64,000 nucleotides of DNA from Entomortierella parvispora (lineage: Eukaryota; Mortierellomycota; Mortierellomycetes; Mortierellales; Mortierellaceae). The stretch is from contig OY752140.1 in assembly GCA_963573315.1 (NCBI GenBank), positions 372,001 to 436,000 of the forward strand, written 5' to 3'. Numbering within the stretch: the stretch's first letter is position 1; the number at the start of each line of letters is the position of its first letter. Under the pieces are notes generated by a model. The model worked only from the letters and a program-made list of their open reading frames with translations, was not told where the DNA came from and did no database searches. Made by a program: the position numbers and the translations under genes. This document shows, in pieces, positions 53,474 through 64,000 of this stretch.

Positions 53474-53554
53474 GTCAATTTGGCCGAGCGGTTAAGGCGT
53501 ATGACTCGAAATCATATGGGGTTTCCCGCGCAGGTTCAAATCCTGCAGTTGACG
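53474..53554 (+). tRNA. tRNA-Ser (anticodon CGA)
   Basis: A class II tRNA of 81 nt. Acceptor stem GTCAATT pairs with AGTTGAC, with discriminator G at 53554. Box A is TGGCCGAGCGGTTAAGG, the anticodon loop CTCGAAA gives CGA at 53507-53509, a long variable arm follows (GGGGTTTCCCGC), and box B is GGTTCAAATCC. No intron. A Pol III terminator TTTTTT lies at 53561-53566. CGA with the long variable arm identifies serine. Confidence 0.95.
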
Positions 53555-55972
53555 CGATAATTTTTTGCTCTTTGTTTTGCCAAAGGTCGGGGGGAACTTC
53601 AAAGGTACTCGCTGCAGTTTTTTCCTCTACTGCCCTTATCAGATCGTTTTGAAAGCAAACCGAAGGTTCTTTTTTTTGTGCCGGAACATGGACGACCGAG
53701 GCAGGGCAACCAAAAGAAGAGACAAGGGAAAGGGAGAATTGAGCTGTTTTTTCGAAAGAAGAGAGAAAAAAAAAAGTGGCACAAGAAAAGAGGAGCAGTG
53801 AGCAGTTGCAAGATCCCAGGGCCATGTGGACAGGATTGAATGAGGGATCCCTTGAAGGGTGAAAGGCGGGCAGTTGGATCTGTCCTTCTTGAGCGTTGTT
53901 GTTATTTTTGTCTTTTTTGTCCAGTGTTCTTGGAATTCCATTTTGCAAAACAAGATTCAAAGAGGGCAGAGCATGCGGCTGTGAGCAAAACAGGGAGTGG
54001 TTCACACAGTTCATACCCAAACAAACAAGCGTTTTCTCTCTCGGTAAAGAGTTGTTTTTCGATTCTCTCTCTCTCTGTCTGTCTGTCTCTTCCACAGATG
54101 ATGAGGCAAAGAGTCGGGGAGGATGTATTTGGGTCGAAGGAGAAACTTTGAACCAGCAGACCCGACAAATCGTGGACAAACTATCTTTTTAAAGGTTGGG
54201 TAGATTCCTTCCCGATGTTCTTCTGAGACGACAGTGGTCGAGCAACAATGGGGCTGCATGTGGGAAGCTGGGAGCTGGTCTCTGAGAACGAAAAAAAGAA
54301 AGAGTACTACTGTATTGAGTATTGACTCTAGATTGCTGAGATGAGACACCGCTGTCGTAAGAGACTGTGAAGGTGCACCTGTCAAAAAATTGTCCGCCTC
54401 GTCTCTCCATCCATATCTGGGGGTCAATGACCCGGTGGACAAAAAAAACTGCACAAAAAAGAATGGAAGCTCGAGAAAGAGTCGGGCAAAACGACATTGG
54501 CCGATTTGTCATTATTCTATCCTTGGCCCAAATTGCCAAAGCCGATTCATCGTTTCTGAATTGCATTGCTTCCCAGCCCAAAGGTACAGTAACGATATTG
54601 GAGCCAGCCCATTATGACAGCGTAACAGGGGCAACTGGCCGAAGGGACCCGTCCACATGTGCAGAGCCCAAACAATAGCCGCCTTCTTTAATTATATCAT
54701 TCGTGCTTGCCTTGGTAAGACTTCAGCTGTGACCAGCCCTGGAAGTCCCTTCTCTTTCTTCTTCTTGGAAACAAGTCTTACCAGGAGTGAAGGCCTCTCA
54801 CTTGCGGCTTGTCGGGTGTCACCACTTTGGTTGCTCGACCAATTGTGGCACACGTCAGAAAATCGACTAATTTTGCGTGCATTGATTTTCCTTTGGCTGT
54901 GGCCAAAAAAGAGAAGGGCGAAAAGCAAAGTTCAAAGGACCAAGGACCAACAGTCTGGGCACCAGATTGTTTATCTCACTCTTCCTCGTCCACATGGACA
55001 GAGTTCTTACCCTGTCCAGAGGGAGGGGAAGGTGTAGACTAAAAGAGAAGGGAAGGTGAAGGTGAGCAAAAGCAGGTTTTCGTTTTGCTTTTTGGTTGTC
55101 ATGTTCTGTGTACAACGAGAAGAGAGTGTTTCAAGCCCAGCCGTGGCCCATTCAAAGGTTGCTGTTGATGTTGCTGTTGGCAAGATGTGCTGTTGTTGGT
55201 TGCGGTGCTGTTCTCTAACGCCCAATTGCAGAATTGCAGCAGAGGAAAGAAGGCGGCACTGATGGGGACACAACAACAGAACAACAGAGCAGACGATGAG
55301 GAAAGGCGACGACGAGTGAGTGAGCCTCGACCACAACCTCGTCCCTCTGCCCCACGCCCAGCCCGTCCGTGTGTCCATCCACATCCATCCATCCATGTCA
55401 TTCATCCCCGGCGCAAAACGAAACAAAAAATAGAAAAAAAAAAAAAAAAAAAAAAAGAGGCGGCTGCAATTACCGAGGATTCGCACCCGGCTGCTCTGCC
55501 GATGGCCCACCACCTTTTTTATCTCTTTTGTCCAGTTGCCCTCGTTTTCGCCTCTTTCTTCCTTCCTTCATCTTGCCCCCTTCTTCCCTTCTCTTCTCTT
55601 CTTTCTCTCCTTGTCTCTTTCAATCTCTCTCGCTCTCACTGTCAACACTGGCACCCCTATCCCTTGCCCACTCGTCTCTTCCTTCTTTCTTCTTCTTCTC
55701 TGTCTGCTTCTTTGTCCTCCACTCTTGCTCATCTCAACCCTCTCCTTGGCCTGTCTGTTCTTGCCAGCCGCTCTTCCTCTTCCCGACTGCTGCAATCCTT
55801 TTTTCTTTTTCTTCCTGTTCTGTTTGACTCGCCTGCAATCTCCGTCAAAGACTGTCCATCCACACAAATCTCTCTCATTTGCAGCCATTCCTTCCATCCT
55901 TGCATCACCTCATTCCTTTTCTCTTCAAAGGCCCTTGCTTCCATCGCTCCCTTCTCCTCAAGACAAAAGACT
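53555..55972 (+). other. 2.4-kb gene-poor region and bHLH leader
   Basis: No supported gene. The first half (53570-54900) has short frames without motifs. An A-tract of about 25 nt lies near 55432-55456, and a strongly CT-rich stretch (55500-55960) looks like the 5' leader of the bHLH gene. Regulators in such genomes often have long upstream regions, so this is probably regulatory. Confidence 0.4.
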
Positions 55973-58554
55973 ATGACTACACATCAGGGTCTGCCACCCG
56001 GCTCTCCGAATGCCCCAACTTCACCACATAGTGGTCCTTACCGGGAAAGAGGCGGCCATGGTGAGCCACATCCCGGGGGAGGACATCCCTACCCTCCGTC
56101 CTACTACCACCACCCACAGCACCCAGCCCATCCTGGTGCTCACCACCATGGCTCTCCTGCACATTCGTACTATCAGCCGTCATATTCCCATCCCTATCCC
56201 CACGGACACGGCCCTCCTCTTCCTCACGGGTACTCGCCTGCGCAGCCAGGCTACGCGGTGCACCCCCACCACTCGCAGCAGCAGCAGCAGCACGGCTATG
56301 GCGCACCGGCGCCTCCTCATCATCATCATCACCAGCACTACCATCCAAGCGAGTCGCCCGCTGGTCCTCGTGCCGGTAGCCCCTCGCCAGGTTCTGAAAC
56401 CTTATCTGCGCCGGCCATCTCCTCCCCGGCTTCAAAGTCTACCAAGGGCACCGCCGCCAAGACTGCCAAACCCAAGGCCGCTCCAAAGACCGCAAAGGCC
56501 ACAAAAGCACAGCAGCATGCTGAACAAGGCTCATCCGAGGCAGCAAAGGGCGCGTCCAAGGCTCCCCAAAAGACCTTCCGATTCGAGGGAAGCATCTCGT
56601 CCGAATCGTTCAAGAGTACAAAGTCCTTTGACCTGGCCGGCGTGAACATCTTGAACCGGAAGCCGTTGGACACCAAGACGGCGTTGGACAAGCTACAGCG
56701 TCGCAGAGAGACTCACAACCGCGTGGAGCGGAAGCGTCGAGACTGCATCAATCAGGTAAGAATAATTCACTGGCCCACAGCCCGATGTGCAAGGTGTAAT
56801 TGCAGCATCTGGGATGCATCGTATCCCACGCGAGCGCACTCACTCATTTGTTCTTGTTCTTTCTGCAGTTAATCGATGATCTCACAAAGTTGCTGCCCGC
56901 AAAGCATCTCGAAGAAGCGAGCTCAAAGTGCCATCGTGTCAACGTCCTCCGTGGCGCCGTTAGTCACATCAAGTTTCTCAACGAGTCCAACCACGCACTC
57001 ACCCAGTCTCTCCGTGCGTCCAGAGGAGAGGATCCTTTGCCAGACCTTCCCACTGAGAGTGAAAGTGAACAGCTGGCCAAAGCTGCTGCCAAGGACTCTG
57101 AAGATCGCGATATGTCCCTGGATCTCGATATCGACACAGAGATGAAGGAGGAGGAGCTGGACGAAGAACTCGCAGTGAGTCAAGTTGGCGACACCATGTC
57201 AAGATCCACATCTCCGGGGCTTTCACGCCAGGCCTCGCCAACAATCGCTCCCAGGAGACCGGTGCCTCCTCCTGTGATCGTCACCAACGCACCCGGTTCT
57301 GGTGCTGCCGTTGATCCCTTCAGCCTTGAATCCCATCGCCAGAGGTCCAATTCGTTTACGACTTCCGTTGGAGATCAAAGCCCACGCAGCGCCTATTCAT
57401 CCTCACCCATGTTTCCTCCATCACCGATCTCTCCTCTTCCTTTTGGTCGCAGTTCGCTCTTTCCTCCTTCTGAAGGCGAGCCCTCCAGGGATCAACAGCA
57501 ATTGTCGCCTTTAATGGGTCACCACTCACCAGCCTCGTCGCCGTCCTTGCCGCCCATCTCCTCCTTGGCCAGTCTCCAGCTCAAGTCTCCTTCGGGCCAC
57601 ATGACTGAACCTTCGCACGAGCAATCCAGCATGGGGTCCAGCCCGGCGCCTTCATCCTTCTCCAGTCGTCCCCACCGAGGAGCAACAACACTTCCACCCC
57701 TGACCATTCCCCAGCCGCACCATCTTCACCCGTCGTACCATCAAGGCTACTCAAACACCGGGGGCACCTCCACCTCAGGCAGTAACAGTAACAGGAGCAG
57801 TCTAACTCTGTCACCTCGCACTCATCCTTCAGACCAGCCGCCGGTTTCGCCCTTCATGCTCTCGCCCATGTTGTCCCGCTCGCCCTCGATGGGCCCCATC
57901 TCGTCGGCGTCCCCTGGTGGATCCCCATATCCTCATTGGCATTATGACGGCAGTCCATCGCCACAGCCTTACCCCTCACACGGATCTCCGTTCGCTTCCC
58001 CAGGTGCTTATCCCCAAGGATATACTCCCAATGGTGGCAGCAACAGCAATGGCGGTAACAATTCAAGCCACCCTCACCCCCAAGCTCGCCACAAGTCTCT
58101 GCAACCTGGACCCATTTTCATTCAAGAGGAGCCCTGGAATGTGCAACGGAAACGTAGTACCTCCAATGCATCAGGAAAGAGCTCATCCAAGGGCTCCAGG
58201 AACAGCACGCAGGAGAAACGAAAGGCCGATGACGCCCAGGTGGAGAGCGGACCTGTGTCTCCGACTTCGTCCGTGACCTCCAACACCTCGTACCCATCCA
58301 GCCCTAATCCCAAGAAACGAACTCAACCGACTCGGAGTTACGCCGAAGGGGAGGGCGATGATGAAGAGGAGACGGCCAAACGAACCAAACAACAAGAACT
58401 CAGCAACCATTCTGAAGCAACGACTATCCATCAGCGCGACAGCGGAGTCGTGGTCTTGGTCGAAGCCCCACCGGAGGCTCCAGTCAAGACCGAAGTGGAG
58501 GCCCATGTGGATGCCGCCCAGGCACTGACTTCACTCTCAAGGACGTCCGCCTAA
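55973..58554 (+). CDS. bHLH transcription factor
   Basis: Exons 55973-56755 and 56869-58554 give 822 aa. The N-terminus (1-150) is His/Pro/Tyr/Gln-rich; Ala/Lys-rich sequence follows (170-195). The basic region RRRETHNRVERKRRDCINQ ends exactly at the intron (residue 261), and helix 1 LIDDLTKLLPAKH, a loop and helix 2 KCHRVNVLRGAVSHIKFLN continue in exon 2. His, Glu and Arg of HNxxERxRR are present, predicting E-box (CANNTG) binding as in USF/MITF/SREBP-like factors. No clear leucine zipper follows beyond NHALTQSLRAS. The rest is Ser/Pro-rich with acidic patches (residues 300-335) and basic clusters (KRKSTSN, PNPKKRTQPTR) that may act as a nuclear signal. ATG 55973 is preferred; upstream in-frame codons are CT-rich leader. 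AATAAA at 58674. Confidence 0.9.
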
Positions 58555-58810
58555 GGCAAAAACAACCACCTCTCTTTCTATATCTCTCTCTCTCCTTGTT
58601 TTATTCCTCTTGTAAAATTTCCATTCATTCATTCCATTCCATGAACACCCTTCCAACCATTGTACCAATACGTAATAAAAATTAAATAGCTCTTTCCTTT
58701 ATGACATGATCGCTGTTCGACACGTTTATTTTTGGTCAGATTGAGAATAGGTCGGATCGGGATGAGTTGCATCCGTCAGATCTTCTTCGAGCATCCCAGT
58801 CTTTCTACAA

Positions 58811-59429
58811 TTATGAGGAGAAAGAGGAAGAAGAATGGCGATGGATCATCTCTCGGATACTCTTCACGACCAAGGCGTGATCCTGGTCCTGTTTGAGTCC
58901 ACTGACGACGATCGCGCCCACACAGCCAACATTCTTGATCAAAAGCGGGAACCCGCCTCCATGACAAGCAAAGTCAGTCATCGACACTCTGTAAGACTGT
59001 TCCATTTCCTTTTGTCCTTTCGATGCCAAGTTTCTTCCAATGTAATACGATGAATGTTGAAGTCGAACGACAGTATTGTTCTTTCGCCGCAACCAGTTCT
59101 CGCTGTCAACGGTCGTGCCTATGTAATAAAATTTCCAGTGGCGGAGGTTTAACGTTGCTGATTTGTAACAAGGCAGGGGGCGGGTATAAAGCATGCAGGT
59201 TCGAAGCTGTACCTGTCATGGCATGCTGAAACAAGATTTGGGCGTTTCGAGTGATGAGGATGGCGATGCCTTGTCCAGGGAATTCCTTCTTGGCGTTGGC
59301 GACGAGGTCGGATCCGAGGATGAGGGCATCATCGTTTGTGAATTGAGTGAATTGAAGCTCTTCTTCTTCTTTCAAAAGACCGGGCAGAAGCTTTCCTGCT
59401 TCCTCTTGTTCATGAAGAGAGACTGCCAT
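58811..59429 (-). CDS. UPF0303/YBR137W-type heme-degrading-fold protein
   Basis: Exons 59213-59429 and 58811-59118 give 174 aa, the normal size. Family motifs: LLPGLLKEEEELQFTQFTND, the strand ITRNAQILFQHAMTGTT, then RLQHSSYYIGRNLASKG, YRVSMTDFACHGGGFPLLIKN and VGAIVVSGLKQDQDHALVV. This is the HbpS/GlcG-like domain. Yeast Ybr137w forms a decamer linked to the Get-pathway and stress, but its activity is not settled, so function here is open. The start MAVSLHEQEEAGK follows a non-conserved upstream frame. The two exons are split by a 94-nt intron within the T-G-T motif. It ends 256 bp from the bHLH stop, convergent. Confidence 0.9.
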
Positions 59430-61115
59430 GTTGTGTATGAAGGTGGGTTGGTGTAAATGTTCAGACTGTTCGTTGCGATCGGTATGTTCAGAGTTCCGCA
59501 GTTCCTGAGTTCCTGGTTCCTGGGCTGAAAAGTCGAGAGTGGTTGGTGAAAGTAAAAGTCCTGGAGGCGATCGTGGGAATGAGATGAGAGTTGAAAGAGA
59601 GGATACAGATAAAACATAAAAACAATCAAGATAAGAGGAAATGACCGCGTTTCTGGAAATTGGCTCCTTAAGAAATGACGTGCAAAAAAAAACGTAGGAA
59701 ACGCGCCATTCTTGCGAGTTTTCTACGAGCGATAGAGAATGTTGAACCAAGGAGTCAACACCCACGGACAAAACATGAAAGTAAGATGCCCGATCTTGGG
59801 ACGACAATTGCCCAACATTTGAATCTGTCAACCTGCGCCATACCTGTTTTTCTTGGGGAGCAAACCTTCGCCGGTTTCCAGCCCGATCTGTTGCGTTTTG
59901 AAATGGAGCCATATCTCGATTTGTCTTTCAGCTCAGCAGTTCCTTGGATTAAGGATTCACTCCTGTCAGATACTTCTGAGAGTTGAATCCCACCCCTTGC
60001 CACACCATTACCGCTTAGCGCCTCTCAAATTGATCCTTCATCTATCTCTTCTCGGATCGCCAGAGGAGAAAAGTCGAGGAACATCCCTGAGGATGCAGCT
60101 CAAGGGGGAAAATACACCGTGTATATTCATCGAAATGTCGACTCACCATTTACTCTACTTTGGTCTTGACCTCACGCCACAATTGCCCACCTCCGGCGGA
60201 TGTTCCATTCCATGCCCTTACTATAACCCGGATATGACCTGATGTGTTGGATCACGATTCTTGTAGAGATGTTGGGCTGTACGTTGCATAACAGATGTTA
60301 GGGTTGCATGTGCTGTTGGGGAATGTTTTGTGGGTGAGTGGAAATGAGAAGAGAGCGGATGCACATCGAAGAGGGTCGATCCTCCTCTGATCCGGTGCCA
60401 CGTTTGAAAGTCGACTTTTTCTCAGTTGATCACTGCATCTCGTACCGTAGGCCTGTGCTCACCCTTTGTCGAAAGGGCGGGAGTGAAGGAAGGGCTCTTG
60501 CTTTTATTCTTCTCGGTTCCAGGGCGCGCTGACGTTGCCCTTGTTTTTTTTGATCGTGATTTTTTCCTTTTGTGGAGGGACTTTTTACGTTAATTGCCCT
60601 GGGTGGACAAAACCCGAGAGCAATGATCCATTTGTTTGTTTGCAGATTGCTCAAATCGTTGTAGAAGCATCGGATCTCGAGTTTACTGATGACAAACTAG
60701 GACCACTATCTGCCTTATCTCTTGTTGTTGACTGTTTGCAATGGGAGTGAGCTGTGGAGGGATTACTCTTCCCGCTGACTGAAAGAAAAGGAAACAAGGT
60801 TGCAACAATAGTAACGACGAGGTTTTGGCCCTTTTGGAGTATTGGTACCGCTGTGGGCGCTTCGATGTCTTTTGAGATTTCATGACAAAAAAATTCTCCG
60901 GAAGATGACTGCAAGTTGTGTTTGAATGTATACACATCGTATTGAAGTTTATCTGACGAGCACCTTTCGACTGGTTTCTTGATCAAAGACCACTTTGCAC
61001 CAAATTGTACAGATTCTACCCAAGGAAACACTAACCTTGCTGTCATGACTGAGGTTTGTCTTTGTGTCCTTTTCAATGCCTTCGTCCACAGTGCTGGCTC
61101 GCGAACACACGAGCA

Positions 61116-61179
<64 letters not shown>

Positions 61180-63682
61180 GCTGTTGTTGATGTGGGAGAG
61201 GGGAGGCCTGGGCACGCGATGGGGTGAGAGCAGTCCCTGTCAGCATTGTTTTCCTGGCAAAAATATCCTTCCGAATTTGCTTGTGACAAAGAGTGGGGTA
61301 GCCATCAAAGATGAGCTCACATGTCTCTGCACTCTCCTGGTCCATTGGCAGGGTTCTTACGAACAGAAGAGTATCCCCGAGAAGGGAATTCTTGTATCAA
61401 GTCAAGAAGAGAACATTTTATACCCAAGGATATCGATATGGTTTCCGGTTTTCCTAGGGTGAATCTTGGTTGAACGGGAAAGAGAGGTCCCAGAAGAGAG
61501 CCAGCTCAGCTCAATCTCTCTTTGCTTTCAATTTCTTGGCTGCTGTTTTTCTTCCCTTTCCTTTTTCCTTTTCCCCCAATGTATCTGAGTTTTCTCCATC
61601 TCACAGGCGAGGGGAAGGTGCTCAACTTTGGAATGTCTCCGCAGTGCCAAGTTGAAACTTGGAGAGAAGTACACGCACACCACTTTCAAACCGTTTTACA
61701 ACACGTTTACTCCGAGATCCAGCTCATGTAGGGTGCAACAAGTGTCTGACAAATTGACGAGGACATGACGAGGACATTACTCGTGTACGCGTGGACCTGA
61801 GAGGCAGTTACAACGGAAGAGTTAAACAAGACCAAACTCTCAATTGTTTTTCTTGTTGAAAGTTTGACAGGTGCCAGTCAGGCTGCCAACCCTTGCTGGA
61901 GAGAAACAGCCCGCAAAGTATAGGGACATTGACCTTCAACTTTAAAAAAACCCATCTGCTTCCACGGTTGCATGTTCTCCCTTTTTGGGGTTGGGCTTTC
62001 CTCGAACTTTTATATTGGATCTAGTTCCTTGTCCACGATTCTTTTTCTTTGGCCTTGTTTGTTTGCATCCTTGCGTCTCGAAACGACACCACATGCACTA
62101 GGAAGGAGGCCCTCTGAAAGAGTTCAAGTGATTTCGTAACCAATTTTTACCTGGGTCATTTTGTTTTGAAAGATCCGCAGCCAAACGCTGACTGGATCAA
62201 CGTCCAGAAAGGAGAAAAATCATTAAGTCCGCGCTGTGCAAAGAGGCCTTGTTTAGACTTTGAGACCATGGGCGGAGAAGAGCTGAAGAATGAGTTCGTC
62301 CACCAACTCTCTGGCTGTGCCCGATGAGTGGGATTGCAGAGTCGAAATGAAAGGAGAAACAACAAATAGGACAATTGAGGAAAGGCGTGTCCGAGGGAGT
62401 TAACATTCCGGAAGAGAGCACAGAACTGCACAAGTGGATGGCCCTTGAGTTGGGACTTTGCATCCGAAATCCCTTCCACTCTAGGAAGTGAAGCACCGAC
62501 AACACAGCCTTGAAGGTTAACGATGGGGAAGATTGGTTGCACTGGCTCGAGCAATTCAATGGCAATTTTGAGCCATTTCCTCCCACCCGCTTGTTTGTTG
62601 CTATCTTTGACTAGCGGCTGAGTGGTGCAACAGGTGCAGTTGCTTCTGCGCAGAATACAGTAAATAACCCTTTCCCCCATTCGAGAGCGCCGTGGCAGCA
62701 TCCACATGGGCGGGCGTATTATTTTCTCTGTTCCTGCACTTCTCTTTTGCGGCCACAAGACTACAATTGATCGCGTCTTTGGGGTGGCCATCATCCCACA
62801 TTTGAGAAATATCTCGTTGTCTGATCTCGTCTGCTGTGGGGAATTTTAGGGAAGGGGTTCCAAGGCCCAGTCCCCAGGGGACGGCGAGAGAAAAGTGATA
62901 AAGGAGGAGAGTGATCGGTGAAGGAACACGCACGCAGACAGGTGGCCACCAGTGAGAGAAGAGGGACGACGTGGCCAAGGAGGAGGAGGAGAAGGAGAAA
63001 CCAAAAAGGGAAAAATGAGTTTTCTGCCTTCCTTCCTTCCTTCCTCCCTGCCAGCAAGACAGACGTCCGTGCTGCCGGTGCCTTGTTCCTTCCTCCTCCA
63101 CCTCTCTCACTCCTCTTTCTCCTCTCTCTCTTTGACCTCGTCCCACTTCTTCCTTCCTTCCGATTCCCTTGTCTTTCTTTTTGCACCTGGGTCCGATTCC
63201 AACGTTGCTATTCCTCCTTCTCTCTCTCTCTTTTTTTTATTTTTTTTTTGTTTCTTCCTCCTGGTGCCTTTCCTGTCCGCCATTTCGTCCTGAATTCGTT
63301 TCTGTTTCTCCCCCACCTCGTCTATTGCCAGGGCCCCAATCGTCTGTGTCTGATCTTCCTTCCCATCCATCTCTCCTTGCCCAAGCTGATCTCCCCGCAT
63401 CCTTCATACTTCTTGTCTTACCCTCCTCCCCTCCTCCCCCTCTCTCCTGCGCGCTGACTTGGCCCTTCCACAAACGTCGTCCATCCCTTCTTGCTCCACG
63501 ATTCTGCAGGAGCAGCCGACATTCGACCTGCTCTTTCCTGCATTCCTTTCGATGTTCTAATCGTATTTCCGCTGTCGTCGTACTCTTCCACATTTGTTCC
63601 TCGGCTCTACGACTTTTGATCTCTGCTCCCGTGCTCCGCCCTCGAAGCTCCGCTCAGCAAACCACTCAACCGATTTACGACC
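59430..63682. other. 4.25-kb region without a supported gene
   Basis: Upstream of the UPF0303 gene and of the Zn2Cys6 regulator. Several frames of 60-210 codons exist, but none has recognisable motifs or a consistent splice structure. It holds the (TTG)n microsatellite at 61116-61189, GA/CT-rich tracts (62980-63040, 63090-63240) and a pyrimidine-rich leader up to 63680. The longest frame (minus strand 62156-62794) is discussed under rejected items. Probably regulatory; non-coding RNAs cannot be excluded. Confidence 0.4.
61116..61189 (+). repeat. (TTG)n microsatellite, about 24 units
   Basis: Uninterrupted TTG repeats to about 61180, then one variant unit. They create long Leu/Val or Gln/Asn-repeat shadow frames on both strands. 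Confidence 0.95.
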
Positions 63683-64000
63683 ATGGCTGAACCTGCTCCT
63701 GCCACCATTGGCATTGCCCTCCCACCCACTTCAGTTCTCAAGATCAGGGATGCATGTCTTCCTTGTCGCAAGCAGCGCTCAAAGTGTGATGGACAGGCTA
63801 TCTGCTCCCGATGCGCTCGCCTCGAGCTCGATTGCACTTATGTAGAACTGGTTAAAGCTCCAAAACATATCCCCAAAGAACCCTGGCAGGAGTTCCTAAG
63901 TACCACCGGTGCAAAACCGGAGGCGTTGGAGACCCCCCCAATCGAGCTGCTGAAGGATGCGGCCTCGGGAACTGTTCAGGATGCGTCGACTTTCCCCTGG
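63683..64000 (+). CDS. Zn2Cys6 fungal transcription factor, N-terminal part
   Basis: ATG 63683 opens a frame that runs off the window (106 codons visible, no stop). Residues 25-52 are a binuclear zinc cluster with six cysteines spaced C-x2-C-x6-C-x5-C-x2-C-x6-C (ACLPCRKQRSKCDGQAIC, then SRCARLELDC), the DNA-binding domain specific to fungi. A short linker with Pro/Glu/Thr follows (KHIPKEPWQEFL, ALETPPIELLK). A typical protein of this family has 600-900 aa with a central fungal-specific regulatory domain, which would lie beyond the window. The pyrimidine-rich leader (63540-63680) supports this start. Targets are unknown. Confidence 0.9.
   Translation, partial: MAEPAPATIGIALPPTSVLKIRDACLPCRKQRSKCDGQAICSRCARLELDCTYVELVKAPKHIPKEPWQEFLSTTGAKPEALETPPIELLKDAASGTVQDASTFPW

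Noticed and set aside
53475-54179. Minus-strand 234-codon frame
   Set aside because: It starts inside ordinary intergenic DNA and ends across the tRNA-Ser gene in antisense; no protein features.
60651-61289. Frames with poly-Thr, poly-Asn, poly-Gln or poly-Val runs
   Set aside because: Produced by the (TTG)n microsatellite being read in all frames.
62156-62794. Minus-strand frame of 212 codons in the gene-poor region
   Set aside because: No recognisable motif and no supporting start or splice context. A few protein-like stretches are not enough to call a gene.

Overview
The window is nuclear DNA of a filamentous fungus. Most genes are split by short GT-AG introns of about 50-130 nt. Promoters are pyrimidine-rich, AATAAA-type polyadenylation signals are common, and nearly all recognisable proteins are eukaryotic housekeeping proteins best read as fungal (Tyr1, Opy2-like, Bud27/URI, Def1, Pmt1-type, YBR137W-type). 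Compositional habits (Q/H/S-rich regulators, U-rich 3' ends) and a repeated FAD-monooxygenase family suggest an early-diverging fungus, plausibly Mortierellomycotina; this placement is an inference.

Layout. 1-31.5 kb is a dense housekeeping block: the 3' end of an RlpA/expansin-like gene, TYR1, a stomatin, a probable non-coding host gene with two C/D-box snoRNA candidates in its introns, an Opy2-like membrane protein, a large unrecognised membrane protein, a small unknown gene, cytosolic AsnRS, an RNase P/MRP Rpr2-like protein back to back with TRM61, pyroglutamyl-peptidase, DPM1, BUD27/URI, eIF2-gamma and DEF1. 32.3-44.5 kb is an accessory region: five intact paralogous FAD monooxygenases (orientation + - - + +) preceded by a 5' remnant of a sixth. 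44.8-48.9 kb is a complete DNA transposon with 39-bp perfect inverted repeats, a 12-bp flanking direct repeat and an intact two-exon transposase that also carries a USP-like cysteine peptidase region and a PARP-type zinc finger. It sits just past the stop codon of a protein O-mannosyltransferase gene. Near 53 kb a ~0.6-kb retroposon with a tRNA-like head, an A-tail and a 15-bp target-site duplication lies about 95 bp upstream of a tRNA-Ser(CGA) gene. 53.6-64 kb is sparse: a bHLH regulator with a long leader, a UPF0303/YBR137W-type gene, a 4.2-kb gene-poor stretch, and the start of a Zn2Cys6 regulator that runs off the end.

How genes connect. Several neighbours act in translation and tRNA biology (AsnRS, Rpr2-like RNase P subunit, Trm61, eIF2-gamma, tRNA-Ser, snoRNA candidates). 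DPM1 makes dolichol-phosphate-mannose, the donor used by the Pmt1-like enzyme encoded 27 kb away. The monooxygenase array has no recognisable biosynthetic partners; it looks like local duplication with inversions beside a mobile element.
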